DNA of 64,000 bases from Megaleporinus macrocephalus (GCA_021613375.1 CM038705.1:6777604-6841603); one strand, 5' to 3'; positions 9,561-46,386 are shown, counted from the stretch's first letter. The notes: generated by a model from the sequence alone, not told the origin. A program made the numbers and translations.

Positions 9561-11742
9561 GGGTTGTGTACTGGGAAGAGTTTAGTTACAGTAAGAGGAG
9601 TTTGAGTTGTACTGGGAGAAGTTTAGTTACAGTAAGAGGAGTTTGAGTTGTACTGGGAGAAGTTTAGTTACAGTAAGAGGAGTTTGAGTTGTACTGGGAA
9701 GAGTTTAGTTACAGTAAGAGGAGTTTGAGTTGTACTGGGAAGAGTTTAGTTACAGTAAGAGGAGTTTGAGTTGTACTGGGAAGAGTTTAGTTACAGTAAG
9801 AGGAGTTTGAGTTGTACTGGGAAGAGTTTAGTTACAGTAAGAGGAGTTTGAGTTGTACTGGGAGAAGTTTAGTTACAGTAAGAGGAGTTTGAGTTGTACT
9901 GGGAGGAGTTTAATTACAGTAGGAGGAGTTTGAGTTGTACTGGGAGAAGTTTAGTTACAGTAAGAGGAGTTTGAGTTGTACTGGGAGAAGTTTAGTTACA
10001 GTAAGAGGAGTTTGAGTTGTACTGGGAAGGGTTTAGTTACAGTAAGAGGAGTTTGAGTTGTACTGGGAGAAGTTTAGTTACAGTAAGAGGAGTTTGAGTT
10101 GTACTGGGAAGAGTTTAGTTACAGTAAGAGGAGTTTGAGTTGTACTGGGAGAAGTTTAGTTACAGTTAGAGGAGTTTGAGTTGTACTGGGAGGAGTTTAG
10201 TTACAGTAAGAGGAGTTTGAGTTGTACTGGGAGAAGTTTAGTTACAGTAAGAGGAGTTTGAGTTGTACTGGGAGAAGTTTAGTTACAGTAAGAGGAGTTT
10301 GAGTTGTACTGGGAGAAGTTTAGTTACAGTAAGAGGAGTTTGAGTTGTACTGGGAGAAGTTTAGTTACAGTAAGAGGATGTTTGAGTTGTACTGGGAAGA
10401 GTTTAGTTACAGTAAGAGGAGTTTGAGTTGTACTGGGAGAAGTTTAGTTACAGTAAGAGGAGTTTGAGTTGTACTGGGAAGAGTTTAGTTACAGTAAGAG
10501 GAGTTTGAGTTGTACTGGGAGAAGTTTAGTTACAGTAAGAGGAGTTTGAGTTGTACTGGGAAGAGTTTAGTTACAGTAAGAGGAGTTTGAGTTGTACTGG
10601 GAAGAGTTTAGTTACAGTAAGAGGAGTTTGAGTTGTACTGGGAGAAGTTTAGTTACAGTAAGAGGAGTTTGAGTTGTACTGGGAGGAGTTAAGTTACAGT
10701 AAGAGGAGTTTGAGTTGTACTGGGAAGAGTTTAGTTACAGTAAGAGGAGTTTGAGCTGTACTGGGAGGAGTTTAGTTACAGTAAGAGGAGTTTGAGTTGT
10801 ACTGGGAGGAGTTTAGTTACAGTAAGAGGAGTTTGAGTTGTACTGGGAGGAGTTTAGTTACAGTAAGAGGAGTTTGAGTTGTACTGGGAGAAGTTTAGTT
10901 ACAGTAAGAGGAGTTTGAGCTGTACTGGGAGGAGTTTAGTTACAGTAAGAGGAGTTTGAGTTGTACTGGGAGGAGTTAAGTTACAGTAAGAGGAGTTTGA
11001 GTTGTACTGGGAAGAGTTTAGTTACAGTAAGAGGAGTTTGAGTTGTACTGGGAGAAGTTTAGTTACAGTAAGAGGAGTTTGAGTTGTACTGGGAGAAGTT
11101 TAGTTACAGTAAGAGGAGTTTGAGTTGTACTGGGAGGAGTTTAATTACAGTAGGAGGAGTTTGAGTTGTACTGGGAGAAGTTTAGTTACAGTAAGAGGAG
11201 TTTGAGTTGTACTGGGAGAAGTCTAGTTACAGTAAGAGGAGTTTGAGTTGTACTGGGAGAAGTTTAGTTACAGTAAGAGGAGTTTGAGTTGTACTGGGAA
11301 GAGTTTAATTACAGTAAGAGGAGTTTGAGTTGTACTGGGAGAAGTTTAGTTACAGTAAGAGGAGTTTGAGTTGTACTGGGAAGAGTTTAATTACAGTAAG
11401 AGGAGTTTGAGTTGTACTGGGAGAAGTTTAGTTACAGTAAGAGGAGTTTGAGTTGTACTGGGAGGAGTTTAGTTACAGTAAGAGGAGTTTGAGTTGTACT
11501 GGGAGGAGTTTAATTACAGTAGGAGGAGTTTGAGTTGTACTGGGAGAAGTTTAGTTACAGTAAGAGGAGTTTGAGTTGTACTGGGAGAAGTTTAGTTACA
11601 GTAAGAGGAGTTTAGGTTGTACTGGGAGAAGTTTAGTTACAGTAAGAGGAGTTTGAGTTGTACTAGGAGAAGTTTAGTTACAGTAAGAGGAGTTTGAGTT
11701 GTACTGGGAGAAGTTTAGTTACAGTAAGAGGAGTTTAGTTGT
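9561..11742. repeat. 41-bp minisatellite, right array
   Basis: About 53 further copies of the same 41-bp unit as at 6230-7655, in the same orientation. Variant units (taattacagtaggagg, gagctgtactgg, aggagttaag) recur in clusters, showing local amplification. The last units decay near 11740 (tagttgtattaataggag). Confidence 0.95.
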
Positions 11743-12230
11743 ATTAATAGGAGTTTGGGTTGTACAACTGTATACAACTGTACTTGTATTCATAACCTAT
11801 TCGTGTAATAACTTTCTGTGAGGGAGCTTCATCTGGACTTCTGGTTCCATTCACCACCACTGTGAACAGCTCTGCCTCAGTAAGTTTCTCTAGAACAAAG
11901 TGTTTCACACTGAACAACTCAGTCTGTAACTGAAGGGTCTCACAAGTGACCCTTAAAAGGACTGACACAGAGGATTATGGGACATGTAAGGCAGCAAGGC
12001 ATATATCTACGCTGCCATCATAAAACGGGAGAACAGAGGAACCGCAGCAGGAAGCCTTTTAGATAAACATGACTCGGTGCCTTCCGACTCGGTGCCTTCC
12101 GGCCTCAGAGTGCTGTCAGAGTAGGGAGGATTTATTACATCAGACGTTTGTTTATATCTTAGAACATTTGGAGGAATTGCTCTGAAAGCATTCCTTTTAG
12201 ATGCATGCAAAGACATTTGTACATATATTG

Positions 12231-12231
<1 letters not shown>
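11743..12231. other. Intergenic sequence, nothing recognised
   Basis: Unique-looking sequence between the satellite and the AT microsatellite. A short direct repeat, CTCGGTGCCTTCC, occurs twice near 12074 and 12090. No exon with good splice sites was recognised. Confidence 0.4.

Positions 12232-12304
<73 letters not shown>
12232..12304. repeat. (AT)n microsatellite
   Basis: An uninterrupted run of alternating A and T, over 35 dinucleotides. Peptides such as (YI)n read from it are artefacts. Confidence 0.95.
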
Positions 12305-12307
<3 letters not shown>

Positions 12308-12367
12308 GTCACTTATTATATTGACACTATCTCTATTTTTTTTGTCATTTTATAATGTCATTTTAAC

Positions 12368-12460
12368 ATGACAACAGAATGGACCAATAGAAACGCTCCA
12401 AAATTACTTGGAATAAAACCTTTTTATGTGAAATTACATTGACAACTAAGAAGGTTTTGG
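12368..12460. mobile_element. MITE fragment
   Basis: GGACCAATAGAAACGCTCC and the nearby GGTTTTGGTCTGTTCTGTAA match the family described at 2519 and 18806. Only part of the element is present. Confidence 0.5.
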
Positions 12461-12582
12461 TCTGTTCTGTAAAGTTAATAAAGTTCTATATATAATCTAT
12501 ATATACATATATAAAATAACATACAAAGCTAATATTACTATGCCAGTACCTTAACACATCAAGTTTGCTTTAAAAAAATAGA

Positions 12583-12585
<3 letters not shown>

Positions 12586-12659
<74 letters not shown>
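12586..12659. repeat. (AT)n microsatellite upstream of abhd16a
   Basis: A second pure AT run, about 37 dinucleotides, ending about 300 bases before the abhd16a start codon. Confidence 0.95.
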
Positions 12660-12662
<3 letters not shown>

Positions 12663-12811
12663 CGTGAGTGAGTGTTGGCCATGTGATTGACTGGCGAAAT
12701 GTCCATGGTATTGTCCATGGGATTGGCTCCAGCCCCCCCGTGAGCCCAACTAGCGGGATTAAGCGGCAGATAATGGATGGATGGATATTTATTTATTTAT
12801 TTATTTATTTA
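12663..12811 (+). mobile_element. LINE-type 3' tail (ends GGATGGATGG)
   Basis: GGATTGGCTCCAGCCCCCC, GGGATTAAGCGGCAGATAAT and a terminal (GGAT)n are characteristic of the 3' end of a widespread fish non-LTR element (RTE/Expander type). A TTTA simple repeat follows. It inserted only about 160 bases upstream of the abhd16a coding start, so it lies in or beside the promoter. Confidence 0.65.
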
Positions 12812-12966
12812 TATACAGATGCTATTAAAAGTATCGATATTCGGTTACGATCCTCGGAGAATCGATAGTATCGCGCAGTCCTGCCGCTGTAACCACGCAG
12901 AGCTGGACTGTTTTGAATCGGTTCAGTTCAGCCACTCCGGCTTCCGTAGCCGTCGACCAAGAAGCG

Positions 12967-35774
<22,808 letters not shown>

Positions 35775-36235
35775 AGAGAAAGCGGAAGGAAAAAGGGATG
35801 TGGGGAAACACCACAGACAGATGAATGAAGACCTCGGAGGGAGTCTGGCGTCGCGTGCTGAGTGTCGAGACTGTGGTTCAGCTGGTTGTCTGCATGGTTT
35901 GGTGGTTCTTTTCCTTTTTTAATTTAAATTCAGGATATTTTTTAAATCATATGATGCGGGAAACCTTCTGTTGCCGCTGTTTTGTGTTTTTTTTTTTATT
36001 TTAAAGGATGTTGTAAATGAAGACAGTAAGGTTGGTGCTGCTTGAGTTTCAAGCTGCCTTAGTTTTTTGTTATGAAGGGACTCAGCAAATCCCTTTCGTC
36101 TCAATCCATTTATTTTTTTTCGTTTTGTCCTCTGTTTTGTGAGCAACTCTTATGAACCTGATTCGTACCAAGAAATAATGCCCTGAATGTTATTGTATTA
36201 AATATGCATAATAAAGCTGTGAGAGTTTGTGGTTG
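35775..36235 (+). terminator. abhd16a: abhd16a 3' UTR with polyadenylation signal
   Basis: AATAAA at 36210-36215, followed by a GT-rich stretch (gtgagagtttgtggttggtt), marks the likely transcript end about 435 bases after the stop codon. The next gene on this side (vars1) is convergent. Confidence 0.75.
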
Positions 36236-37228
36236 GTTCACGTAAACAGTAAAAACGTTCTGGTCAGATTTGAAGGCTTTGTTGCTGCTTTTCATTAACA
36301 ACCAACCACAATCAAGGATTTGGACGAGCTCTACTGCACCGAGGCTTCTTCAGTCATGTTTTCCTTCTTTGGAAAAATGCTGGGAGGGTTAGTTTACCAC
36401 TCTGGAAACTGGAACGGTGGACGACAGACGTGTAAATCATTTGTATAATAATAATTACATATAAAGAGAAAAGGCCCAAAGAGTGAGCCTTGAGGAACAC
36501 CACCCTATGATGTCCACTTACTCATTAGGGGGGTGAGTACTGATTATTTTGACAAGCAGAGCTCTACACCAAACCTTTAAAAGATTCCCAAATACATAAA
36601 AGATCAAGTACAAAGCTTGAAGTGGGAGATTTTAAAACATGCAATATCATTTTTTTTAAATCAAGTCACTTGACACCAAATTTGATCACAATATTTATTA
36701 GCCTACCCGATCAGATGTACTTTAATTTGCCCAAGATAGTCTCAGACTAGCCTGATGGATTCTACCAGGGTGTGACTGATTGATTGAGGAGATTAAACTG
36801 AAGCCAAGAAGTGTGACATTAGAGAAGTGCAAGTTTTACCACGCCACAAATGATCCGTTTAAAAAACTAGCGTTCCAAATATTTATACAGATACTATAAA
36901 AACAGAAGCTTCCATCTTCAGACTTCTTCATCCTGCTCCCTTTATATATCCTAGTGTGAACTTCTAGTGTGAACTTCTTTTAAACTACAACAGATAACAT
37001 TAGGTTTTGGTAGCGCCCACAACGTGCCACCAAGTATCAAATCACCACCCAGGACTGACAAACTGGAGCATCCCTCCCCGAAACCCAAGGAGGACAGCCA
37101 AACAGGATACAAGCTAATATTAGTTTTAATTACGATTCCCCATAAAGATAAAGTCACATCGTTCACACGTAAGGACGCTAAACCATCAGTGTGCAAAAGT
37201 CTAAGAAAAGGACGAGGTGAGTGAGGGG
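36236..37228. other. Convergent intergenic spacer / vars1 3' UTR
   Basis: This lies between the abhd16a polyA signal and the vars1 stop codon. The vars1 3' UTR must start at 37228 and run leftwards. A candidate minus-strand AATAAA is TTTATT at 36694-36699, but it is not certain. No other gene was recognised. Confidence 0.5.
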
Positions 37229-37310
37229 TTACATCATTTTCCTGAAGTTCTCGATGGCTTCCTTCACTTTCTGCAGCTCCGTCTGACTCTGCCTCAACTT
37301 GAGAGAGAGA

Positions 37311-37365
<55 letters not shown>

Positions 37366-37409
37366 ACACAAAGATCAGTGATAACTCAATAACCCCATGG
37401 CTAACATAT

Positions 37410-37447
<38 letters not shown>

Positions 37448-40400
37448 AACATGCTCAACTTTCAATGCAAGTCAATGGAACCAGATTTTTTTCCAAGCTA
37501 ATTTGGAGCACTTCTATTGGTCCATTCGTCATGAAATTTTCACACAATGTAAAAGACCACTGGTGTGTTCAAATGATGTAGAAAACTCAAAATCGACAAA
37601 ACTGGAGACATGTTTTTAATTGGACAGCGATGAGATTTTATACTTTTATACTAATAAGTGAGTATAAAAGGGAGAACAACATTCTAGGTTAGTTTAGTAT
37701 CTGAAGATCAGCAGTTGATGGCTTGCTGACCGACTCAAAATGACCAGAAAGAAACAACTTTCTTTAGAGACCCGTCAGTCCATTGTTGTGTTAAGGAAGA
37801 AGATACTCCATTAAAACAAGAACATTTCACTGTGATCCCAAACTTCACATATTTACATATATATTTACATATATATTTACATATATATATATATATATAT
37901 ATATATAAGTTAATCAAAGGGATTTTTTATTAAATATCCACAAAGTGACTAAATCTGTTAACTCTAAACACATTGGAAAAGACCATCCTCTCACTCCATC
38001 ATCTGTAGATCATTTCACGTCTGAAGATTATCACTATGGGACGTAGGCTTACACGACGACTGGATCTTAAGTCTGGCTTTTCCAACAACATGGGCGTGTA
38101 GGAAACCAGCGAGAGGAGTTCAAGACCCTCCGTGTACGTGGAGGTAAACCAGGTAAGCTCAGTTACTGAGCCTGCTTTAGCTGATGTTAGCTAACGTTAG
38201 CTTCACTTGCTAAGTTCGGTGGCTCAAGTTATGCTAAGCTAACGTAGCTGAATTAGGAAGATTTATAGAGTCGTGTGAGAGAGTTCTTTGATCATATTTA
38301 CAACAATTTTAGCTGGTTGCTAGGCTGGTGTCATGAATGATGTTGGTTATTTAGCTAGATACTGTTTACACTCAGGATGAGCTGCTGTTGGGGTGTGGTT
38401 TGACTTAAAGTATCAGGACTAAGTGATATGGTGGTCTAAAAGTATCAGGACTAAGTGATATGGTGGTCTAAAAGTATCAGGACTAAGTGATATGGTGGTC
38501 TAAAAGTATCAGGACTAAGTGATATGGTGGTCTAAAAGTATCAGGACTAAGTGATATGGTGTTCTAAAAGTATCAGGACTAAGTGATATGGTGTTCTAAA
38601 AGTATTAGGACTAAGTGATATGGTGGTCTAAAAGTATCAGGACTAAGTGATATGGTGGTCTATTTCTACATTACAGCTCTTTCAGATTCAAATTCTGAAA
38701 TATCATCAGAATCTGAAGAAGCAGCTCTGGAACATTCTCAGTCCCAGTCAGTCATGATGCTGTTGTGCCGCCGCGCTGTTCACTGTTGTCCACCGGTGAC
38801 GTCACACGGTAGCGTTTAGGAGTTTCCGTAGCCAGCTCGGGGTTTTTTTTTTCATTAGTTTAATTAAAATTGTCTATTTTAAAACAAATTAAGCAGCAAA
38901 TTTAATTTTAAGTCATGTTTACATATTTTCAGTATCTAAAACAATGTGAAATCACCAGGGGGGTCTATAAGTGGTGCTTAGCCTTTAACATCCCATCTGA
39001 AAACATGGGTTTACAGCGGTATCCATGTTTCAGCTGGTGTCCTGTTACTACTGTAAGTAGATAAATGTAGTGCAGGTAAGGTTTCCTCTCCCTTTACCTT
39101 CTCAGCATCCAGTTCCTGCACCTTTGCTGGCACTTTCTCTCTGTAATCGCTCTTCTTCATCTTCTCCTCCAGCTTCTCCATCTGCTTCTCCAGCTCGCCC
39201 TTCTTCGTCGTCAGTTTGGTGACTTCCTTTTCCAGATCAATCAGGCCCTGTTGTGAGGGACACAGTAACACATTCCCAGCTCAGAGTAAACACCTTTCAG
39301 CACAGGTGGGACACATACCAGGTCCAATATAGTCAATAATATAGCCCCCACCCATAAAAGCTTAAAAAAGCTTGCAGGTGGTCTGTTACTGTGTATAAAG
39401 GAGAGAGAAGCTATAGCTGTGCTGTTGGTTAGTCTGAGTGTTATTAAAGCTAAGAGTAGAACTGTATGTATGTGTATTTAATTAATAATTAATGTTATAG
39501 AATCATAAGATATGAAGAGATGATGCTATAACGTAACAGTTTGTGTGTGTGTTCTTGTAGAGGTATAGTTATGAGGACCACATGTCCTCACTAGTGTAGT
39601 ACAGTCTGATTTTTTTTGGTAAGTGAGGACATTTCGCTGGTCCTCACTTTAGGACATGTCATTTTCTTCAAAAATCAAGTTATAAAAAATAATAGAGCAG
39701 AAAATTAGTCTTTGGGGTACTGAGATTAAGATTAGAGTTAATTTCAGGTGTAGGTGTAGTATTATTTAGTTATAGGACAACAAAGGTCAATAGAAACCTA
39801 TGGATGACCTCACTAATACATAAGCTATGGATATTTGAGTTTAGGTGAGAGAGTAAGGCCAACATGATCTTGATCATATGCTCAGAATCTGTTGTTAATC
39901 ATAACAATATTGATAACCGATTATTAAAATTGGTGTGTCTGATCTAAATGATTCTAATAAGACTCATGCTCTGAATTTCTCTCATTCTCATCTGGTCACC
40001 CTTTAGCCCACAGAAGCTCAATATTCAATATTCAATCAGAAATGGATCTATTCAATTGATATGGATCTATATATTTTTCTCTTAAATAAAATAAACAATT
40101 AATAAAAATAATCAGATTATTTTTGGTACAGTAATGCAAAAATGTATGTGTGCGTGTGTATTCAGTATTGTACAACAAGGCTCAGCCAATCAGACGAGGC
40201 TATAATGTTATGGCTGCTAGTCCAACCACATATAAATGCCCTGCTTTCAAGGCTCCTTGTCTCATTGCACATGATGAACACTCTTACCTTCAGCATGAGG
40301 TGGACGCTGCATTTATCAGAGGCGATAGCCACCGCGCAACCCACCGGGATGGTGCTGTCGCCCCCGGTGACGGGGTGGACGGCCTGAGAGTAGGAGAGAG

Positions 40401-43400
40401 TTTGGATCTGCAGGCTGTATTTCTCCACCAGAGACACGGTGGCTGAGTCTATACACTGCAGATAACCTGAGAGACAGAAAACAACAGCGTCCTGAGCTAG
40501 AGGGACTTCCATGTCTTGCTTTATGTTCCCATACAGGGCTGAGACGATTCCTCCAGCAACTCTGTTACTAGACATTCGCTCCATCCATACGACTGTTGTG
40601 TTATAGAACTGATAGTTTATCTATGATTCGTTGTTGTTGTTGTTGTGTGTGTACACTACTGCTCAAAAGTTTGGGATCACAGTGAAATGTTCTTGTTTTA
40701 ATGGAGTATCTTCTTCCTTAACACAACAATGGACTGACGGGTCTCTAAAGAAAGTTGTTTCTTTCTGGTCATTGTGAGTCGGTCAGCAAGCCATCAACTG
40801 CTGATCTTCAGATACTAAACTAACCTAGAATGTTGTTCCCTTTTATACTCACTTATTAGTAGAATGTTTTTCAGCTGTGCATCACAATTGAGCAAGAGTG
40901 TCCTAACAACCAATTAGTCCAATAACATCCTTAACTTGGATTGGTGGTCGTACCAGGAGATTTAGACAGAGGACTGAGAATTACTGATAATAGACTATAT
41001 GTAAAATAAGCCTCTATACAAAAATAGACTTTAATACAAACATTTTTTCTTTAAAAATCATCTGATACACTTACATTCATTGTGAAATGAACAATATTGT
41101 TTATGAATTGCATGAAATGAAATTCTAAAGTGATCCTAAACTTTTGAGCGGTAGTGTATATGTATATCCCCTGTTCCTCACCGCTCAAGCTGCCCAGTGT
41201 GAGGAACGAGGGATGAATAAATGACAAGTAGAGGAGTGTGGGTCAGTGTGTTTGCCCTGCCCTGAGTAAGTACAGGTAGTTTGGAGGCTGTAGGTTAAAT
41301 CAAACCATAATGTTTGGGTGCGCTCAAAAATGAATGGGACTCTATGGGGGGGAAAAGAGGGATTAAAAAAAAATTAATAAAAAATGACAAGTGCAGGTCA
41401 AACCAACACTGCAGTCGTGGTCGGGGGTCCACCCTGAGCCAGTGGTTGTGAACCGGTGTCTGTTGGTGGAGCAGAAGTTCAGTAGATTGGCGTGCACTTT
41501 TCCATCCTATTCATTCTCTATGGGAAAAAATTACGGAAAAATCCTTTTTTCTGTTTTCCAGAATCCGTGCATCCGATCAAAGCTGTATACAAGCCCGAAT
41601 CACACAATCAGACCAGACTATATGGAGGTGGAACGGAGTTGCTATTTAGAAAACTGTGGGACGAGTTAAGCAGCAAAGATCTGGCAGAAATCAAAAAACG
41701 GATAATAGTATAGTGGCGCAGTGCTTTCAGATTGTGACCAGTAAGGATACAGCGTACCCAGTAAGACCAGTGGTGCCCAGAAAAGTTCAGCAAACCACAG
41801 AGCCATACATCAGCAGGTTATTCCCAGCACACGCCAGGAGCAGGGCAAACATACTTGGTAAGAAAACACTGGTTTAGGATTCCTGGAGCTTTAAACTGGA
41901 TGGATGGATGGATGGATGGATGGATGGATGGATGGATGGATGGATGGATGGATGGATGGCTGGATGGCTGGATGGCTGGATGGCTGGATGGATGGATGGA
42001 TGGATGGATGGATGACTGACCTCAGAGGCAAATTCAAGGTTATTCTCAATTCAGTCTTCTAACTATCCCAGCTTCCCTCACACACAGATGTAGACTCTCA
42101 ATATCACTGACAATGTCGTACTGTTATTGTAACACTTCGTATTAGCATATTCTTATTACCGCCATTACTTGAGGCGGTGGTAATCAAACCCGTCCTCAGG
42201 GAAACACAGATGGTCCAGATTTACTGCTCCATCACACATGGATGGAGCACAAACTTAAACTGCTCAGGGGTCCCTGAGGAGGGGTGTAAGAATGACTGCC
42301 TTAAAGAACAATAGCCAGCTTCATATATTATTAATGGGGGTTTAACAGAGGCCCCCGAGCGGCGCGGCTGTGTAAGGTTTTGCCCCATCATCAGGACATC
42401 GTGTTAGAATTTGAATGCCAAGTCCAAGACAGCATAAACAGCTCCGTTAGATCGGACGCAGTGCTGCACAGTATCTGAAACTGCTGAACCCTTGATACGA
42501 TCCTTGATCAATAATATTAGTAATGGATGTAAAATATTATTTAATATTATTTGGCAAGTATTAATCATCACGTCAATCTTGTTCTGAAGGTAGGGCTGGG
42601 CGATATGGGAAAAAATCATCACGATAATTTTTTTCATATCAGTCAATATCGATATATATCACGATATAAATCAAATCACTATTTCCTTTTTACTTTAAGT
42701 GAGATACGAAGGTATCAAAATTTATTTTTTTTCTTAAATTGTTTATTTTCAGACAAATAGACAAATGTACTATAGAACATTACACAACTGTATTAACCAC
42801 AAACACACACACACACATGTATGTATGAGTGTGTGTGTGTTTAATACAGTTGTGTAATGTTGTGTATATGGGGCAGTATTAGTATGAACAGTATTCACAC
42901 AGAGACACTGTGTTAAGCAGGCTGTTTCTGGCCCTTTAAGTTCTGAGGAAAGGACTCGTAACGGTGAGTCGACTCTATCGGCTCAAATGGTGAGTTTGTT
43001 TAGCGATTCTGTTTCGGTAGAAAATAAAGTTTCCCTGCTCGGGTTTTTGGATTATAAAGTCAACTTTGTCTCAGCGTTCTCACTCGAACTCATACAGTAT
43101 ACATGCTTATGTTTATCGATTACGAAATTAGCATAACGTCGTTGCGTCGCTAAGGTAGCCGCACCCACTGAAAGCATGGATTTATCCGGAGCGCAAGCTG
43201 CAGCTACAAACAATCGCTCACCTACATCTAAAGCTGAGGGAGTTTCACACAGAAACACAACAGTGTGGTGCTCTGTCAGCTCTGCACAGTGGAGATGATC
43301 ACAACAGTACAACTGCTGTACACGAGACCTTGAAGATCAAACATCCCGTAGATCTTCATCAACACAGCAGCAGGACAGCACCTGTTTACTAGTTGTTCTT

Positions 43401-46243
43401 ATTTTAGCAGATTATTTTAAGATTACTGACACATGTAACATGTTTCTAGTATTTTAACGTTTTCTGTCGTTTTTTCTTATTTTATTCTCTCTGCTCGACT
43501 GTGGTGTCTGCAGTAACTTATTACTAGCGCGTGGGTTAAGCTGCCGCTACGCCTACACTCTGTGCTGTGTGCTTCAACTAAACACGAAGTGGCTGGAACT
43601 CCAGTTCAGCCTCCTGATTGGTTTGGAGCGGCGCTACTCTCATTCTCATTGGCTGTTAGTGTTGTCTCTCAAAACACGGACGGAACTTAATTATATCGAC
43701 TTTCTATTGACTACGTCTTAAAGTTCTATCGAGGAAACGTTATTTCGCGATAATTATCGTTATCGTTTTATCGCCCAGCCCTATCTGAAGGATTCTTGCT
43801 CTTGCTGTCTGTTCTTATTCGTTCGTGTGTGTGCGCTGTTGTAGTTTTTGATCAGGTTCCAGACCATAACCGTAGAGAAACAACAACAGAATTAAGAATG
43901 GATGAGCCAAGTTAAGAAGAGCCACTTTGTCTTGTTTTAACAAAAATCAGACCACCCTGGGAGCCCCAGAATTTTAATGTTTTAAGATCTTGACTCATAT
44001 GATATTGAATGACGTCCCATTCTTAATCCATAGGGTTTAATATGATGTCGGCCCAACCTTTGCAGCTATAACAACTTCAGCTCTTCTGGGAAGGCTCTCC
44101 ACACGGTTTAGGAGTGTGTTTATGGGAATGTTGGACCGTTCTTCCAGAAGACCATTAGTGAGGTCATTAGTGGCTCAAAGTCTCCGCTCTAATTCATCCC
44201 AAAGGTGTTCTATCAGGTTGAGTTCAGGACTCTGAGCAGGACAGTCAAGTTCTTCCACACCAAACTCCCTCCTCCATGTCTTTATTCCATGAACCTATTC
44301 TATAAAGCTCTCTACACTCTGTTCTTGAGCTGATCTGAAGACCACATGAAGTTTGGAGGTCTGTAGTGATGGACTCTGTAGAAAGTTGGTGACCTCTGTG
44401 CTCTATGCTCCTCAGCATCCGCTGACCTGCTCTGTCATTGTACGTGTTCTACCACTTGGTGTCTGAGCTGCTGTCGTTCTCAATCACTTCCACTTTGTTC
44501 TAACACCACTGACAGTCCACTGTGGAATATTTAGTAGTGAGGAAACTTCACCACTGGACTTGTTCCACAGGTGGCGTCCTATCACGGTACCACGCTGGAG
44601 TTCATTGAGCTCCTGAGAGAGACCCACTCTTTACTAATGTGTGTAGAAGCAGTCTGCAGGGCTAGGTTTTATATAGCTGTGGCCATGGAAGTGACTGGAA
44701 CACCTGAATTCACTGATTTGGATAGGTGAGTGAATACCTTTGGCAGTATAGTGTACGTCAGTATGTGCTAATGTCCAGTACAGGCTTTAAATCATACATA
44801 AATACACAGAGTATGGTTCTTTGGGCTGTGGGGTCCTGAGAGTGTTGATAGAGATGATAGTGGTGCGAGTGTATTTTCTTACAGTCTGCGCGGGTCTTGG
44901 TGAGGTTGTAGTCGGCCCTGAGGGATCGGATGGTTTTGACCACGGTCATCACAAACTCCATTTCACGGTCGATCTCCTCGCTGTGCCAGCAGAACTACAG
45001 CCGAACAAACCCGACAGCAGATTTAACCACAGAGGCGAAGCGGCTTCCAATGAAAAGCTCTCAGTCTGAACGACTCCGCAGGTTCACAGAAACCTCATCA
45101 CTCACCTCTGAGCTGTCTGGGTAGGAGGTGACAGAGATGCTGGGAGGGCTGTCCTGAGGCCGTCTCCGTGGCAACCGCTGGAAGAGCTCCTCGGTAACAA
45201 AGGGCATGATGGGCGACAGGAGACGGAGCCCCACTTCTAGACAGGTGTAGAGGGTCTGTCTGCAAACCTCGGCCTGTTTCTGAGCCTCGGCGTCCGTCAT
45301 GCTGAACACGGGCTTCACGCTTTCCTACAGAAAGAGAAAGGGATGAAAGTCAGAACTTGCCAGAACTGTGGTCCACATGGTGACAAGTCTGTCAAAGGTA
45401 TTCGTCAGGGGTTTTCAGACATAACTGCTGTACAGAAACAGCCCAATTTCAGGATCTAAACATGGCTATGAGTCAAGCTGCCGAACCAAAAATTTCAGGT
45501 TTGATTAAAACTCAGAAAAAGAGAGAGAGAGAGAGAGGGAAAGATAGAGTGTTAGAAGAAGAGAGAGAGGGACAGAGAGGGAACGAAAGAGAGGCAGACA
45601 GAGAGAGAGACACAGACAGAGAGAGAGAGAGACAGACAGAGAGAGAGACAGGGAAAGAAAAAGAGAAAGAAAGAAAGAGAGAAAGAGAGAGGGTGTGTGT
45701 GTTAGAAAATGAGAGGAACAGACAGAGAGAGAGAGAGACAGAAAGAAAGAGTTAAAAAAAAGGGAGGAACAGAGAGAAAGATAAAGAGAGAGTGTGTTAG
45801 AAAAAAAAAGAGAGAGAGAGACAGACAGGGAAAGAACGGAAAGAGTTAGAAAAAGAGAGAGAAAGTGGAAAAAGATGAAGAGAGAGAGTGTTAGAAAAAA
45901 AAGAGAGAGAGAAATAGAGAGAGAGGGACAGCGAGGAAACAAAAGAGAGGAGAAAGACAAGACAGAGAGGCAGACAGAGAAAAAGAGTCAAAGGGAAATA
46001 AAGAGGAGAAAGAGAGAGAGAGAAGATAAAGAGAGAGGGAAAGAAAAAGAAAGAGAGAGAGAGAGAGAACGACTGCGTCCATTACCAGATAGACATCACA
46101 CAGCTCGTAGAGCCAGAAGTTGTAGATGGATGTGGTGATTGCTGGGAAATCATAGGCCTGGAATCCGTTTCCACACAGACTGACAGCAGCACACAGCCGA
46201 GACAGAATCCACCTATCAGCCACACTTTCACTGCCACAGAGCT

Positions 46244-46328
<85 letters not shown>

Positions 46329-46345
46329 AGGGAGAGGGAGAGGGA

Positions 46346-46386
<41 letters not shown>

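Noticed and set aside
6420..11742. Regular repeats resembling a CRISPR array
   Set aside because: Units are contiguous with no unique spacers, the genome is eukaryotic, and two different periods (41 and 20) form classical satellites.
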